A stretch of DNA of 64,000 nt from positions 1,329,388 through 1,393,387 of the forward strand of contig KQ482042.1 of the NCBI GenBank assembly GCA_001430745.1, given 5' to 3'. Position numbers and translations under genes: made by a program. Under the pieces are notes generated by a model, which was not told the DNA's origin, did no database searches, and saw nothing but the letters and a program-made list of their open reading frames with translations. This stretch comes from Auxenochlorella pyrenoidosa. Its lineage: Eukaryota; Chlorophyta; Trebouxiophyceae; Chlorellales; Chlorellaceae. Below are positions 10,108 to 20,510 of the stretch, piece after piece; position 1 is the stretch's first letter, and each line of letters opens with the position of its first letter.

Positions 10108-11289
10108 TCAGGCCAGGATGATGAGCACCAGCACAAAGATTGCCGCCGCGGTCAGCGCCAGCAGGAAGCACCACTTGGAGCGGGCGGAACGCTGGCTGCG
10201 CTCCGCCCGCGCGATCTGCACGCTGGCATCCGCGGCGCGCTCAGCGGCGCGCGTGATGTTGGCCTCTATGTCGTCCAGCTGCTCGCCCTGGTCGTTCACA
10301 AGCACCGCCAGGTCCTGGAAGATTTGGTGCACCTGCGGGCAGGGCAGGGACGGGCCGGGTGGGTGCTACGTGACAGGCGCCGAGGTAGCAGCGCAGAGGA
10401 GGGATGGCGACCTCAGCAGCGCTGGCTGCAAGAATACGAGGAGGCTGCAGAGGGCGGCAGCAGGCGGCGAGGAATGGAGCACGCAGCAAGCAGCAAGACA
10501 GCCTGCACATGGCTGGGCATACAGCGCAGGCGGTCGTCTGGGCACATTGCGCTGCGGGGAGCTGGGCTAAGCATCTAGGGGCCGCCATACGCCCTGGACA
10601 TCCAATGCAGCCGCTCAATCCGAGGGCCTGGGGTAAAGTCCAACCAAGAGCCTCGTGCACCACCAGCCTGCCAACCCGCCCACCTCGCCGATCTGGCCCG
10701 AAATCTCCGTGATGGCCGCATCCCGCTCTTCAATGATGGCCTCATTAAACTGCAGCGCATTCTCCACCGAAAGCAGCTCCTGCTTGCGCTGCGCCTCCAG
10801 CAGCGCCGCCCGCTCCTGTTCTGCACGCTCTGCCTCGCCCTGCTCTTGCGCCGCCGCTGCTGCTGCGGCGCCTGCGCTGCGCGCCGCCCGCGGCAGGCTC
10901 GCCGCCTCCTTGGCCTTGGCCGTCTGCATCAGCCGCTCAGAGCTGCGCAGCAGCGATTGAAAATCGCGCAGCAGCTTCTGGGCGGCTGACGAGTCGCGAG
11001 CCGGGTGCGAGGCAGCGCGCTCCTTGAACTCCGCTGCAAGCGCCTTGAACCGCGAGCTGCCGTCGGCCACGCGGCGGCGCAGCTCGACCGTGTCAGCAGC
11101 GGTGCCGAGACGCCCAACATCCTCGCGCAGCCGGTTGAAGGCGGTCACAGCGCGGAACTGGATGGCCTTGAGCTCTGCGTTGGCAGCCTCCGCCGCAGAG
11201 GCAGGCGCTGTGCCGCCGCCGCTGGCGCCGCCGCCCGCCAGCAGCCCCAGCTCTCGCCCGCCCTGCAAGGTGGCAATGTGAAGCGTCAT
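10108..11289 (-). CDS. Qa-SNARE syntaxin, SYP2/syntaxin-7/Pep12-like
   Basis: This is a t-SNARE that drives fusion of vesicles with late endosomes or the vacuole. Two exons, 11289-10684 and 10332-10108, join in phase to 276 residues. Exon 1 encodes an N-terminal coiled region resembling the Habc bundle (KAIQFRAVTAFNRLREDVGR, later LLRDFQSLLRSSERLMQTAK). It also holds the first half of the SNARE helix (FNEAIIEERDAAITEISGQI). Exon 2 finishes the SNARE motif (VHQIFQDLAVLVNDQGEQLD, DIEANI), with the zero-layer Gln in NDQGEQLDDIE. It ends in a basic stretch and one C-terminal transmembrane segment (CFLLALTAAAIFVLVLIILA). The ATG at 11289 gives the usual length. It is head to head with the IBTK-like gene. 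Confidence 0.9.
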
Positions 11290-11825
11290 TGCAGCTGGAG
11301 ACCACAGCACAAGTGGCACAGATCGCTCCCAGACTCTCGCTTGCAAGCAGAGTCAAGGTGGGCGCTCAGAGCAAGGGGTGGCCGCACTCACCCTCTGTGC
11401 CATCCCCCCCTCCACTCCGAGCAAGGACTGCAGCTCCAGCTGACAGGGCTGACAGGCGCGTTGCAAGCGACTGACTGAACACCAAGCACGGGAGAGGGTG
11501 TTGGAAGGGACAAAGCTGGCTCGCAAGGTTTCGTGATGATCGCCGAGCACGAAAGCAGGTGTTGCACGTCGAGTGGAGTCCAGGTCACGTGCTAGGCCTC
11601 GCTGGCAGCGCAGGCAGTTCCTCCTTGAGGGCCCAGGTCCCCACTGAGGCAGGGGATTTCGAAATACAGGTTCAGAGCACCCTAGGCGAACATCCCGCCG
11701 CCTTTGGAGGCCGAGTCCACTTGCCAGGGCCGCTCAACGCCCGTCCAGCAGCCATGGGGGCCTGACAGAGCGCTCGTCGTATCGAGCACACGTTTTTTGG
11801 ACCGCCAGAGCGCTGCCAAGCCCCC
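11290..11825. promoter_or_regulatory. Divergent intergenic region, syntaxin / IBTK-like
   Basis: This 536-bp segment separates two start codons that face apart, so it should contain both promoters and leaders. The minus-strand frame stays open some way upstream of 11289, but no ATG there gives a better syntaxin start. No other gene or RNA is supported. Confidence 0.45.
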
Positions 11826-14800
11826 ATGTCTGAAAGTTTGCTTGCGGCAGTCAGGCACTGCAACTCGGAGGACCCTCTACGCAGCCTGCTGGCAGCCCCC
11901 CATGTCGCCGCAGAGGTTAACAAGTGAGCAGAGGTGGCCTGGGCCTGGCTGCGGCCCTGCCAACTGCCAGCGTCGCACTGTCGCCCCCCTATTGCTCGCT
12001 TCCAGGCACCTGCCCGGTGGGGTGCAGCTCTCACTGTTGGCCTTCCTTGCCTGTTGTGTGCAGGCTGGGGTCCTCTGGAGTGGCTGCCCTGGGCCTGGCG
12101 GTGAGCTGACGCGGTCAAACGGCGGCAGCAGGCACGCTCTTCGCATGGCATCTGCAGCATCGTTGGCCAGTGCATCTGTCGCTGCTCGCAACCCCTGCAC
12201 CCACTGCGTACCTCTCCCAGGTGTGGCGCAACCATGCCGGGCTGGTGGAGGTGCTGCTGGAGGCAGGTGCCGACCCAGACGTGCCCGACGCCGAGAGCGG
12301 CTGGACGCCGCTGCACCGCGCGCTGCACTGGGGGCAGCTGCGCTGCGCGGCGGCGCTGCTGCGCGCCAACGCCAGCCTGGTGGCACCCGACTGGCGCAGC
12401 CGCACGCCGCTGGACCTGCTGAGCGCGGAGCTGAAAGAGTACTTGGAGCCGGGGGATGGCGACGTGTTCAGCTGGGGTGCGTGCCGGCTGCCAACCAGTG
12501 CCCGCGCCCGAAAGGGCGCTGCAGCTGTGGACGAGCACCGCAAACCTGGCTTGCCCACAAGTGGCCGCCTGGCACGCCGGCAGCCCTTCCTCTCTGCCTC
12601 TTGGCCAGCGCCCGTGCAGCCCTCGGCCCCTATCGTGCGTCCGCAGCCCGCGTGCGCCCACCTCGCCCGCCCGCCGACTGTCCCGCCCTGCTTTTTGGTG
12701 CGCCTTGATGCGCAGGCAACGGCTCCAACTACACGCTGGGCACCGGCTCCACCGACAACCAGGAGCACCCGGCTCGCATCGAGTCGCTGCACGACCAGCA
12801 GGTGGGGCCGCAGCCGGCATGTTGGGCGACAAGCATTGCCAATACCGGTTTGCCTCTCCATCCGAGGCCAGCGCCGGCCCCCACCCTTCAGTGCTCGGCA
12901 GAGGGCAGGTGCCGCACAGCTGTCCACCCGGGCGTGACCTGCTGCTAGTCAATCAACCTCACATGGCCCCCAGCCTGCGTGATGCTGAGCGCCCGGCCCT
13001 TGCCCCTCCCGCCCCGCGCGCAGGTGGTGGCCATCAGTGCAGCCAAGTTCCACTCGGTGGCCATCACAGCCGACGGGCGGCTGCTGACCTGGGGCTGGGG
13101 GCGCGGCGGGCGCCTGGGTGAGCCCGGCTGGCTGAGCGGTGGGCCCCGCCTGGCTGGCTCTTGTTGACCAGCGAGTGAGCTTGGCAGCACTCCCGAAGGT
13201 GCCATGGCCCGCTGGTCCTCTGGCCGCCCACTCCCGCCCCGGCCACCCACCCCTGCAGGCCACCCCGAGGCGCCCGTGCACTCGGGCGAGGGGGCGATCA
13301 TCTCTCCCCTGGCGGTGGCCGCCCTGGGCCGCCGGCAGGTGGCCGCGGTCGCCGCGGGCAAGCACCACACGGTGCTGTGCACCACCGCTGGCGAGGTCTT
13401 CACCTGCGGGTCCAACCGCCACGGCCAGCTGGGCTACGCCGTGGACTCGCAGCCCACCCCGCGCCGCGTGTCGTCGCTGCGCCAGCGCGTCGTGTCGGTG
13501 GCGGCGGCCAACAAGCACAGCGTGGCGGTGACCGTGGGCGGGGACGTGTACACCTGGGGCTGCAACGTGCTAGGCCAGGTGCGCAGGGCCGGCCCTACCA
13601 ACAGGCGGCAGCAGGCATGTGGGCAGTAGGCACACCCTGCATGTGGGCAGCGCAGCGCGCCGGCCTCCGTGAATCAGCGGTTCTCCGGCTGCCCCGCCTT
13701 TGCGCCTAGTGCAGCACCTGCCCACCCGCAACCTCCACCCACCGTCCCCCCTTGCCTGCAGCTGGGCTACGGCACCTCCGACTCTGCATCCAACCCGGCC
13801 CCTCGCCTGGTGGAGGCGATGAAGGGCAGGCCCGTGGTGGCAGCTGCCGCGGCCAAGCGGCACACCCTGGTGCTGACCGCGGCGGGGGAGGTGTACACGT
13901 GGGGCCACCGCGGCGTGTCGCCGCGCCGCGTGCAGCTGGCGGGCGCGCGCGACACCGGCGCGCAGGGCGGCGCGCCCATCTCCTTCCACCGGGGGCACGC
14001 CGACGTGGCGCGCCCCGTGGCGGCCGCCATCTGCGCCGGCGCAGCCCACTCCTCGGCGCTCACCACCTCGGGGGTGGTGCTGACCTGGCGCAGCGCCGAC
14101 CCGGCACTGCAGGTGCGAGGGGGGGGGCGGTCGTGGGGCCCACTGCTGGCTGCCCATGCCTGCCTGGCCGTGCCCAGCTCCCAGGGCTCTGGCAGGGAGC
14201 TGGCTGACCGTGCTTGCCGTGCCTGCCCTTGCTGCGCCTGGCCCTGCTGCCTGCAGGTGCAGGAGGTGCGCGGGGCGCTGGCGGGGAAGCGCGCCGTCTC
14301 CATTGCAGCAGGTGGGCGTGAGCAGCGCGCAGCACTGGCAGCTTTCGTGGGCATCTCTGGATGCATCGGCAGGGTGCTGGACCTGCAGCAGCGCATGCCA
14401 GGCTGGCTTGTCGTGCGCCACGCCCTGTGACAAGTGGCAGCGGGTGCCCCTGGCGCTTGCCTCGCTGACCCAGGGGCCCCCTGCCCCCCCCTCCCGCCTG
14501 CGTGCAGGCAAGTACCGCACCGCCGCCGTGACGGACGAGGGCGACGTGTACATGTGGGAGGGCCGCTCCGACTACTTCCCAGCAGAGGGCCGCCAGCCCG
14601 GCAGCGGCAGCAAGAAGCCTGGCAGCGCCTCGGCCAGCCGCGCCCGGCCCATCCCGGGGCGCGCCGGCGGCGGCACCCGCATCTCCCTGGGCAGCGAGGC
14701 GCCGCTGCCGGGGGGCAGCCCCGGCTCTGCCGACGCCCCCTACGGCGGCAGCTACGGCTCGCACTCCCACAGCCGGCGGGCGGGCTCGTGGATCGAGCGC

Positions 14801-17800
14801 TTTGCGCGGGAGCGCGAGGCAGCCACCTCTGTCGGTGCCGTCGGCAGCTACGGCGCTGGCGGCAGCGCTGGGCGCGTCGACGTGCTTGGTGCTGGCACCG
14901 GTGGCAGCGGCAGCAAGCCCAGCCGCGCTGGCGACACCTTTGAGCGCATCCACCCGGAGAGGTGTGGCTTGCGGGGGTCCACAGCAGGGTTTGTGGCCGG
15001 GCATTCACGCAGAGCAATGCAGGAAGCAGAAGGGGAGGCCTTGCGCCCAGCCTGGCGCCACCTGTGCCGCCAGCGTGGCCACGGGCTGCCGCCGATCAGC
15101 CGCCCCTGTGCTGTGCGTGCGCCCCCTCGCAGGGTGGAGGGCCTGAAGCGCGTCGTGGCGGTGGCGGTGGGCGAGAAGCACTCCCTGGCGGTGCAGCGCT
15201 GGTCCGCGGCGCAGCTGGATGGCATGGCGCATGTGCCCTGGCTGCAGGCCCCGCTGGATGCCGCTGCGCCTGCGGCAGCCGCAGAGGCTGCGGCGGCAGA
15301 GGAGGAGGCTTGGTTCCAGCAGGCAGTAGACGGCCTTGTGGGCAGCCCTGGGGGGGACGAGCTGCGCGGTGTGTTGGCTGCAGCGGGCGCAGAGTCGCCC
15401 GCGGCGGGCCTGCTGTCCCCCGCCCGGCCCTCGCCCATGCGGCCGGGGCCCCGGCGCGAGCGCGGCAGCGGCCCGGCCCTGGGCCCGCCCTCCCTGCAGC
15501 GCATCTGCGAGGAGGAGGTGGCACGCCGGCTGGTGGACCCGCGCACATGCCTGCAGGTGGGCCCGCCTGCTGTGACGCGCCGAGCTGCGCGCCGGAGCTG
15601 CCTTGGGCAGGCCGGACCGGTGGAGATTCTGCGGGCCTGGCACCGCCAGGGAGTTGGCTCGCCGGTGTGGGCGGCTGTCAGGCCGCGCTGGGCTGGAGGC
15701 TGGCTGCCGTTGCTGGGGGCTCATCACACCGGGCCCCCGAACCCCCCCCCCCCCCCCCGGCCAGGTCCTCGAATACGCCGATGTGGCGGGTGCCGAGACG
15801 CTGCGCGCCTACTGCCTGTCTGTGGCGGTGTGCAACCTGGATGCCGTGCTGCTGGAGGCGGGCGGGGCGTTTGAGGAGCTGGCGTCCCACCTGCTGGCCG
15901 AGCTGGAGCGCCTGTTCAAGCTGCGACTGGCTGGCGCGGGGGCCGGTGGCGGCGGCGGCGGCGGTGCTGCGAGGAGCGCCAGCAGGGCACTGGATGCGGC
16001 ACTGCAGGCTGCGGGGCCTGATGGTGCGGAGGGGTCCGCCGTGGAGGGCGAGGACGCCGGGCGCGGCGATGACAAGGCAGCGCCGCCAGCGCAGCCGGGC
16101 AGCCAGCTGCAGCCGGGGCGGCGCCCCACGGCGGCGGCACCCTGGCTGGGCGACGAGCGGCTGGAGCTGGAGGGTGGCCTGGTGCCGGGCATCGCGCTGC
16201 CGGCGCCGCTGGCGGAAGAGGGCAGCAGCTTCCGGGACCGCGCGCAGGCTGATGCCGAGGCAGCTGCGCAGCGCCTGCGCCGCACACTGCTGCGGAAGCT
16301 GCAGCAGGTGGAGCACCTGGCGGCCAAGGCGGCCGCGGGCGCGCCGCTGGATGCCCAGCAGCGCTGCAAGCTGGAGCAGCGGCCTGTCTTTGTGTCGGCG
16401 CTGGCGGCCCTGGATGGCGGCATGGCAGTGGACGATGTCCAGTCCATCCTGCGAGCAGCCGCTGCCGGGGGGGAGGCCGATCCCGAGCTCAGCGCCAGCG
16501 GCAGTGGGGCCGCACCGCTTAGCACCTCGAAGCAGCCCAAGGGCAAGGCGAAGCGGAAGAGCGCGTCTTCGGCTGAAGCAAGCGCGGCTGATCCTGCTGC
16601 CAGCGCTCTCTCAGCTCTGCCTGCCGCTGGCGAGCCCTTGGGCAGCGCCCTGCTGGGCTCCTCCCCGCCAGCAAGCAGCCTGGTGCCTGCATTCGGGTAC
16701 GCAGGCAGCGCAGCGGCGGCGGCAGCGGCGGCGGGCCCGGATACTCCGTCGGCCGCAAGCGAACAGGCAACCTCTCCAGCCCAGATGCACAGCCTTGTGG
16801 GCTTTTCCCCCGGTGCTGGGTCAGCCGCAGCTGAGCAGGCCGGCGGGCATCAGCCGCCTTCCCTGCTGCGGTCAGCCGGTAGCGCTGGGCGGCCCAAGTC
16901 TGCCACCAAGCGGAAAGGTGAGGGCGCGAGAGGGCATGCATGGGCGTTTGGACACGGGCGGGCCTGCTGCGACTCCCGCCTGCCCGCCAGTGCCCATGGA
17001 GTGGCACTGCTGATGTCGTGCACCCCGCCGAACCCGCCCCACCTGCAGGCGGCCTGTCGATGTTCCTGCGTGGCGAGCTGGAGCAGGCTGTTTTTGCCCC
17101 CACTGCCGCGCCAGAGGCCGGCGGCAGCGGCGGCGCGGCAGCTCCGCAGCCCGCCTGGGGCGCCAGGTCGGCTGCGCCGGCTGGCGCCGCCTCGCTGCGC
17201 CAGATCCTGGACCAGGAGGCTGCCGGCTCCGCCAGCAAGCCCGCCGGCAGCGCCCCGCGCACCACCCCTGCCTCGGGTGCGCTCCCAGCTCGCCCTCGCT
17301 GCCCGCCTTGCTGCCCGCCTTGCGGTCGTGTCAGGAGCACCCCCGCTTGTGTGCACGAGGTGCAGCTGGACTGGCTTGCACAGAGCCCTGCTGCTGCGTG
17401 CTTGCTGGGTGCATCACCACTCGCTGCGCCGTGCCCTGCATCCCCTCGCAGGCATGAAGTCGCGCCCCGCGGTGGAATCCCCGGGAGGCAGCGGCCCAGT
17501 GCGCCTCTCCCTGGCCAGCTTCATGCAGAGCAGCCCGGTGGCCATGCAGCGGGGGCAGGGCAGCCGCGCCGGCGACGGCCCCTCGGCGCCGCCCCCGGCC
17601 TGGGGCGGCGCTGCGGGTGCCAGCCCCCCCTCCCGCTCCCACGTCTCGCTCCGGGCCATCCAGGAGGAGCAGGAGGCGGCGCAGCCCCCGCCAAAGGCAT
17701 ACGGCACCTCGCCCCCGGCCGTGAGCCGCCTGGTGGCTGGGCTGCCGCCGTGGCGGCCGCCGGCGCACACGCCGCCGCCGGCGGGGCCCCCCTCGCTGGG

Positions 17801-19596
17801 CACCTCGCCCTGCGGCAGCGCCAGCCTGCTGGGCACCTCGCCGTCGGGGCGCGCCAGCTTTGTGGCTGCGCCTGTCCCGCAGCACAGCAAGTGGTGAGCT
17901 GGGGTTACTGCGGGGCGGGGTGCCGAGCCCGAGTTGGCATCAGCACGTGCAGCTGCCAGCCCGGAAGGCTGTCCTCTTCTGTGTTGCACAGTTCAAGGCC
18001 TGATGCCGCCCCGCTCTGCTTAAGCGCCCCCCACCCCCCACCCCACCCCCACCCACCCACCCCCACGCACACACACTCTCGCCCCTGTCCTGTGCAGGTA
18101 CATCCCTGACAGCAGCCTTGTGGACACGCGCAAGAGCCTGCTGGCCATCCAAACCGAGGAGGTGGCCATGGCCGAGCTGGCAGCCCAGGGCTTCTCCGCC
18201 CGCGTGGTGCAGCCCAAGGCGGAGCGCCGCGCCCCAGGCATGCCGCGCCCTGGCAGGGCCCCTGCTGGCAACGACGCAGGCACAGGGCAGGCAGCCGCGC
18301 AGCAGGGAGTTGAGCCTGGCGGCAGTGGCATCCCCAAGCAGCAGCAGGAGCTCGAGGACACACCTGCAGCAGGCAGCAACGCCAGCGAGGCTTCTGGCAA
18401 GCACCAGAGGGGCACCAAGGGCGGTGTGGGCAGCAGGCCCAAGCCTCGGGGAGGCGCAGCAGGGCTGCCTGAGCAGCGCGGTGACGGGGGGGGCGAGGCC
18501 AACCCTCAGCCACAGAGCGGTGGGCAGCGCGCGCCAAGGCCAGAGAGCGGGCAGCCCAAGCAGCAGGACGGGGCCGAAGGCGGGCATCGCAGACAGCGGC
18601 AGCGCACCGGCCAGGGCTCTGCCGGGGAGCGTGGCAGTGGCGGGCCGCCCAAGGCGCGGCGGCAGCAGGGCGAGGGCAGACGGCCCAAGCCACAGCANNN
18701 NNNNNNNNNNNNNNNNNNNNNNNNNNNNNNNNNNNNNNNNNNNNNNNNNNNNNNNNNNNNNNNNNNNNNNNNNNNNNNNNNNNNNNNNNNNNNNNNNNNN
18801 NNNNNNNNNNNNNNNNNNNNNNNNNNNNNNNNNNNNNNNNNNNNNNNNNNNNNNNNNNNNNNNNNNNNNNNNNNNNNNNNNNNNNNNNNNNNNNNNNNNN
18901 NNNNNNNNNNNNNNNNNNNNNNNNNNNNNNNNNNNNNNNNNNNNNNNNNNNNNNNNNNNNNNNNNNNNNNNNNNNNNNNNNNNNNNNNNNNNNNNNNNNN
19001 NNNNNNNNNNNNNNNNNNNNNNNNNNNNNNNNNNNNNNNNNNNNNNNNNNNNNNNNNNNNNNNNNNNNNNNNNNNNNNNNNNNNNNNNNNNNNNNNNNNN
19101 NNNNNNNNNNNNNNNNNNNNNNNNNNNNNNNNNNNNNNNNNNNNNNNNNNNNNNNNNNNNNNNNNNNNNNNNNNNNNNNNNNNNNNNNNNNNNNNNNNNN
19201 NNNNNNNNNNNNNNNNNNNNNNNNNNNNNNNNNNNNNNNNNNNNNNNNNNNNNNNNNNNNNNNNNNNNNNNNNNNNNNNNNNNNNNNNNNNNNNNNNNNN
19301 NNNNNNNNNNNNNNNNNNNNNNNNNNNNNNNNNNNNNNNNNNNNNNNNNNNNNNNNNNNNNNNNNNNNNNNNNNNNNNNNNNNNNNNNNNNNNNNNNNNN
19401 NNNNNNNNNNNNNNNNNNNNNNNNNNNNNNNNNNNNNNNNNNNNNNNNNNNNNNNNNNNNNNNNNNNNNNNNNNNNNNNNNNNNNCAGCAGCCTGGCACC
19501 AGCGCCGACCCCGCTGCCGCTGGTTCTGTGGACCCCCCGCAGCAACAGCCCCAGCCACACCAGCAGCCAGAAGCAGCACCAGCTGCACATGCATAA
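11826..19596 (+). CDS. Large ankyrin + RCC1 repeat protein resembling IBTK (contains assembly gap)
   Basis: The architecture matches animal IBTK, a Cullin-3 substrate adaptor with ankyrin repeats, RCC1 repeats and BTB domains. Exons: 11826-11923 (MSESLLAAVRHCNSEDPLRS), 12064-12100, 12221-12476 (ankyrin, HAGLVEVLLEAGADPDVPDA and GWTPLHRALHWGQ), 12715-12801, 13024-13117, 13259-13578, 13762-14112, 14257-14311, 14508-14961, 15133-15556, 15765-16917, 17049-17276, 17452-17892 and 18098 onward. RCC1 blades are plain (HSVAITADGRLLTWGWGRGG, HTVLCTTAGEVFTCGSNRHG, HSVAVTVGGDVYTWGCNVLG, HTLVLTAAGEVYTWGHRG, YRTAAVTDEGDVYMWEG). Exon 11 starts with a BACK-like helical region (LEYADVAGAETLRAYCLSVA), but no clear BTB beta-core precedes it. 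The rest is Ala/Gly/Ser-rich and probably disordered, with SHVSLRAIQEEQ near the C-terminus. The reading enters the N-gap at 18698. After the gap one frame ends at 19596 in a Gln/Pro/Ala-rich tail, so continuity there is assumed. Confidence 0.82.
15742..15764 (+). other. C17 homopolymer forming a 3' splice-site tract
   Basis: Seventeen consecutive Cs at 15742-15758 stand directly before the GGCCAG acceptor of exon 11 of the IBTK-like gene. The tract sits where the polypyrimidine tract is expected but contains no T. Confidence 0.75.
18698..19485. other. Assembly gap (788 N)
   Basis: An unbroken run of N lies within the last visible part of the IBTK-like gene. Flanking sequence is GC-rich with CAG/CCA repeats, a typical cause of such gaps. 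The true length may differ, and frames that appear open across it carry no information. Confidence 0.99.
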
Positions 19597-20510
19597 TCCT
19601 GGCACTTCAGAAGTTGTAGGCAGCCAGCCAAGGTGTACCATGTTTTGGATGCTGCAGCAGCAGTGGTGGCCAGTGCCACTGCTGTCTGGCATCCTGCGGC
19701 TTTTGTCGCAGGCTTTTGTAGATTGCAGGCCAGGCCCGGCATTGCCCTGTAGACCCCCAACAGCCCTCATACAATCAACCCACAGGATACTGACCAACGC
19801 ATTGCCCGAGTTACCGTTTTGAACCAAACTGACAGTGCATACGCCACATGCACGCGTGCCCTGCAAGGGCCCTCATGTCATTTCTTTCTGATGCCCCTGC
19901 CACTTTGCTGAGCACTGGCCCCCTCCAATTCCCTGCAGCGCGTGCACCTTTGCAGTGCTGCCTTATGCCGGCGCTTCGTCTGCCTGGGGTGCAGCTTTTG
20001 CTGCACACACATCCGCAGCCTGCTCTGCTTTTGCATGCTCTCCATCTTTTGCTTTGCGCATGGTAACCCAGCAAGCAATCGCACATACGTGGGCAAGAAG
20101 CCGAGTAGGGCGGGGATGGACGAAACCAGGATGCATGTGTTGAGGCGTTGAAGTTGGCATGGGAAATCATGGAGGGTTTGTACGGGTTGGACACCGCATT
20201 GGCATATGCACAATTTCTTTTAAGCCTAGCCATCTGTCACACATGTTCCTCCCCAGCACACTCTTCCCATCATTCTTGCCAGCACAAATGCTCTGCTTCC
20301 TTGAGTGTCAGGGCCCCACCAGGAACTGGCAGCCGAGGTTTACATCGCCAAGCAAGCAAGCGATGGGACAGGGCTGTGAAGGACTCTCTCAAGTCTCCAC
20401 TTCATTGGAGGCAGCACAGGGCAGGCAGGAGAGACCTGCCGGCCTCTCCTTGGAAGGCGCGGTTGCGAACACAGGCCGCGCCCGCGCGGTGCCTACGCTG
20501 CGGGTGCGGC
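19597..20510. other. Convergent intergenic region, IBTK-like / Tudor-SN
   Basis: About 0.9 kb lies between two stop codons facing each other. It is richer in A/T than the genes. TTACA at 20339-20343 reads TGTAA on the minus strand, 168 nt after the Tudor-SN stop, and may be its polyadenylation signal. No coding exon is convincing. Confidence 0.45.

Noticed and set aside
11672..12952. 426-codon minus-strand open frame
   Set aside because: It is antisense to the ankyrin exons and their introns and has no recognisable protein features.
13767..15017. 416-codon minus-strand open frame
   Set aside because: It is the reverse complement of RCC1-repeat exons of the IBTK-like gene and is Arg/Cys-rich without motifs.
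17905..19866. Long open frames on both strands across the N-run
   Set aside because: Their length comes from undefined bases. Only the plus-strand continuation of the IBTK-like gene has independent support.
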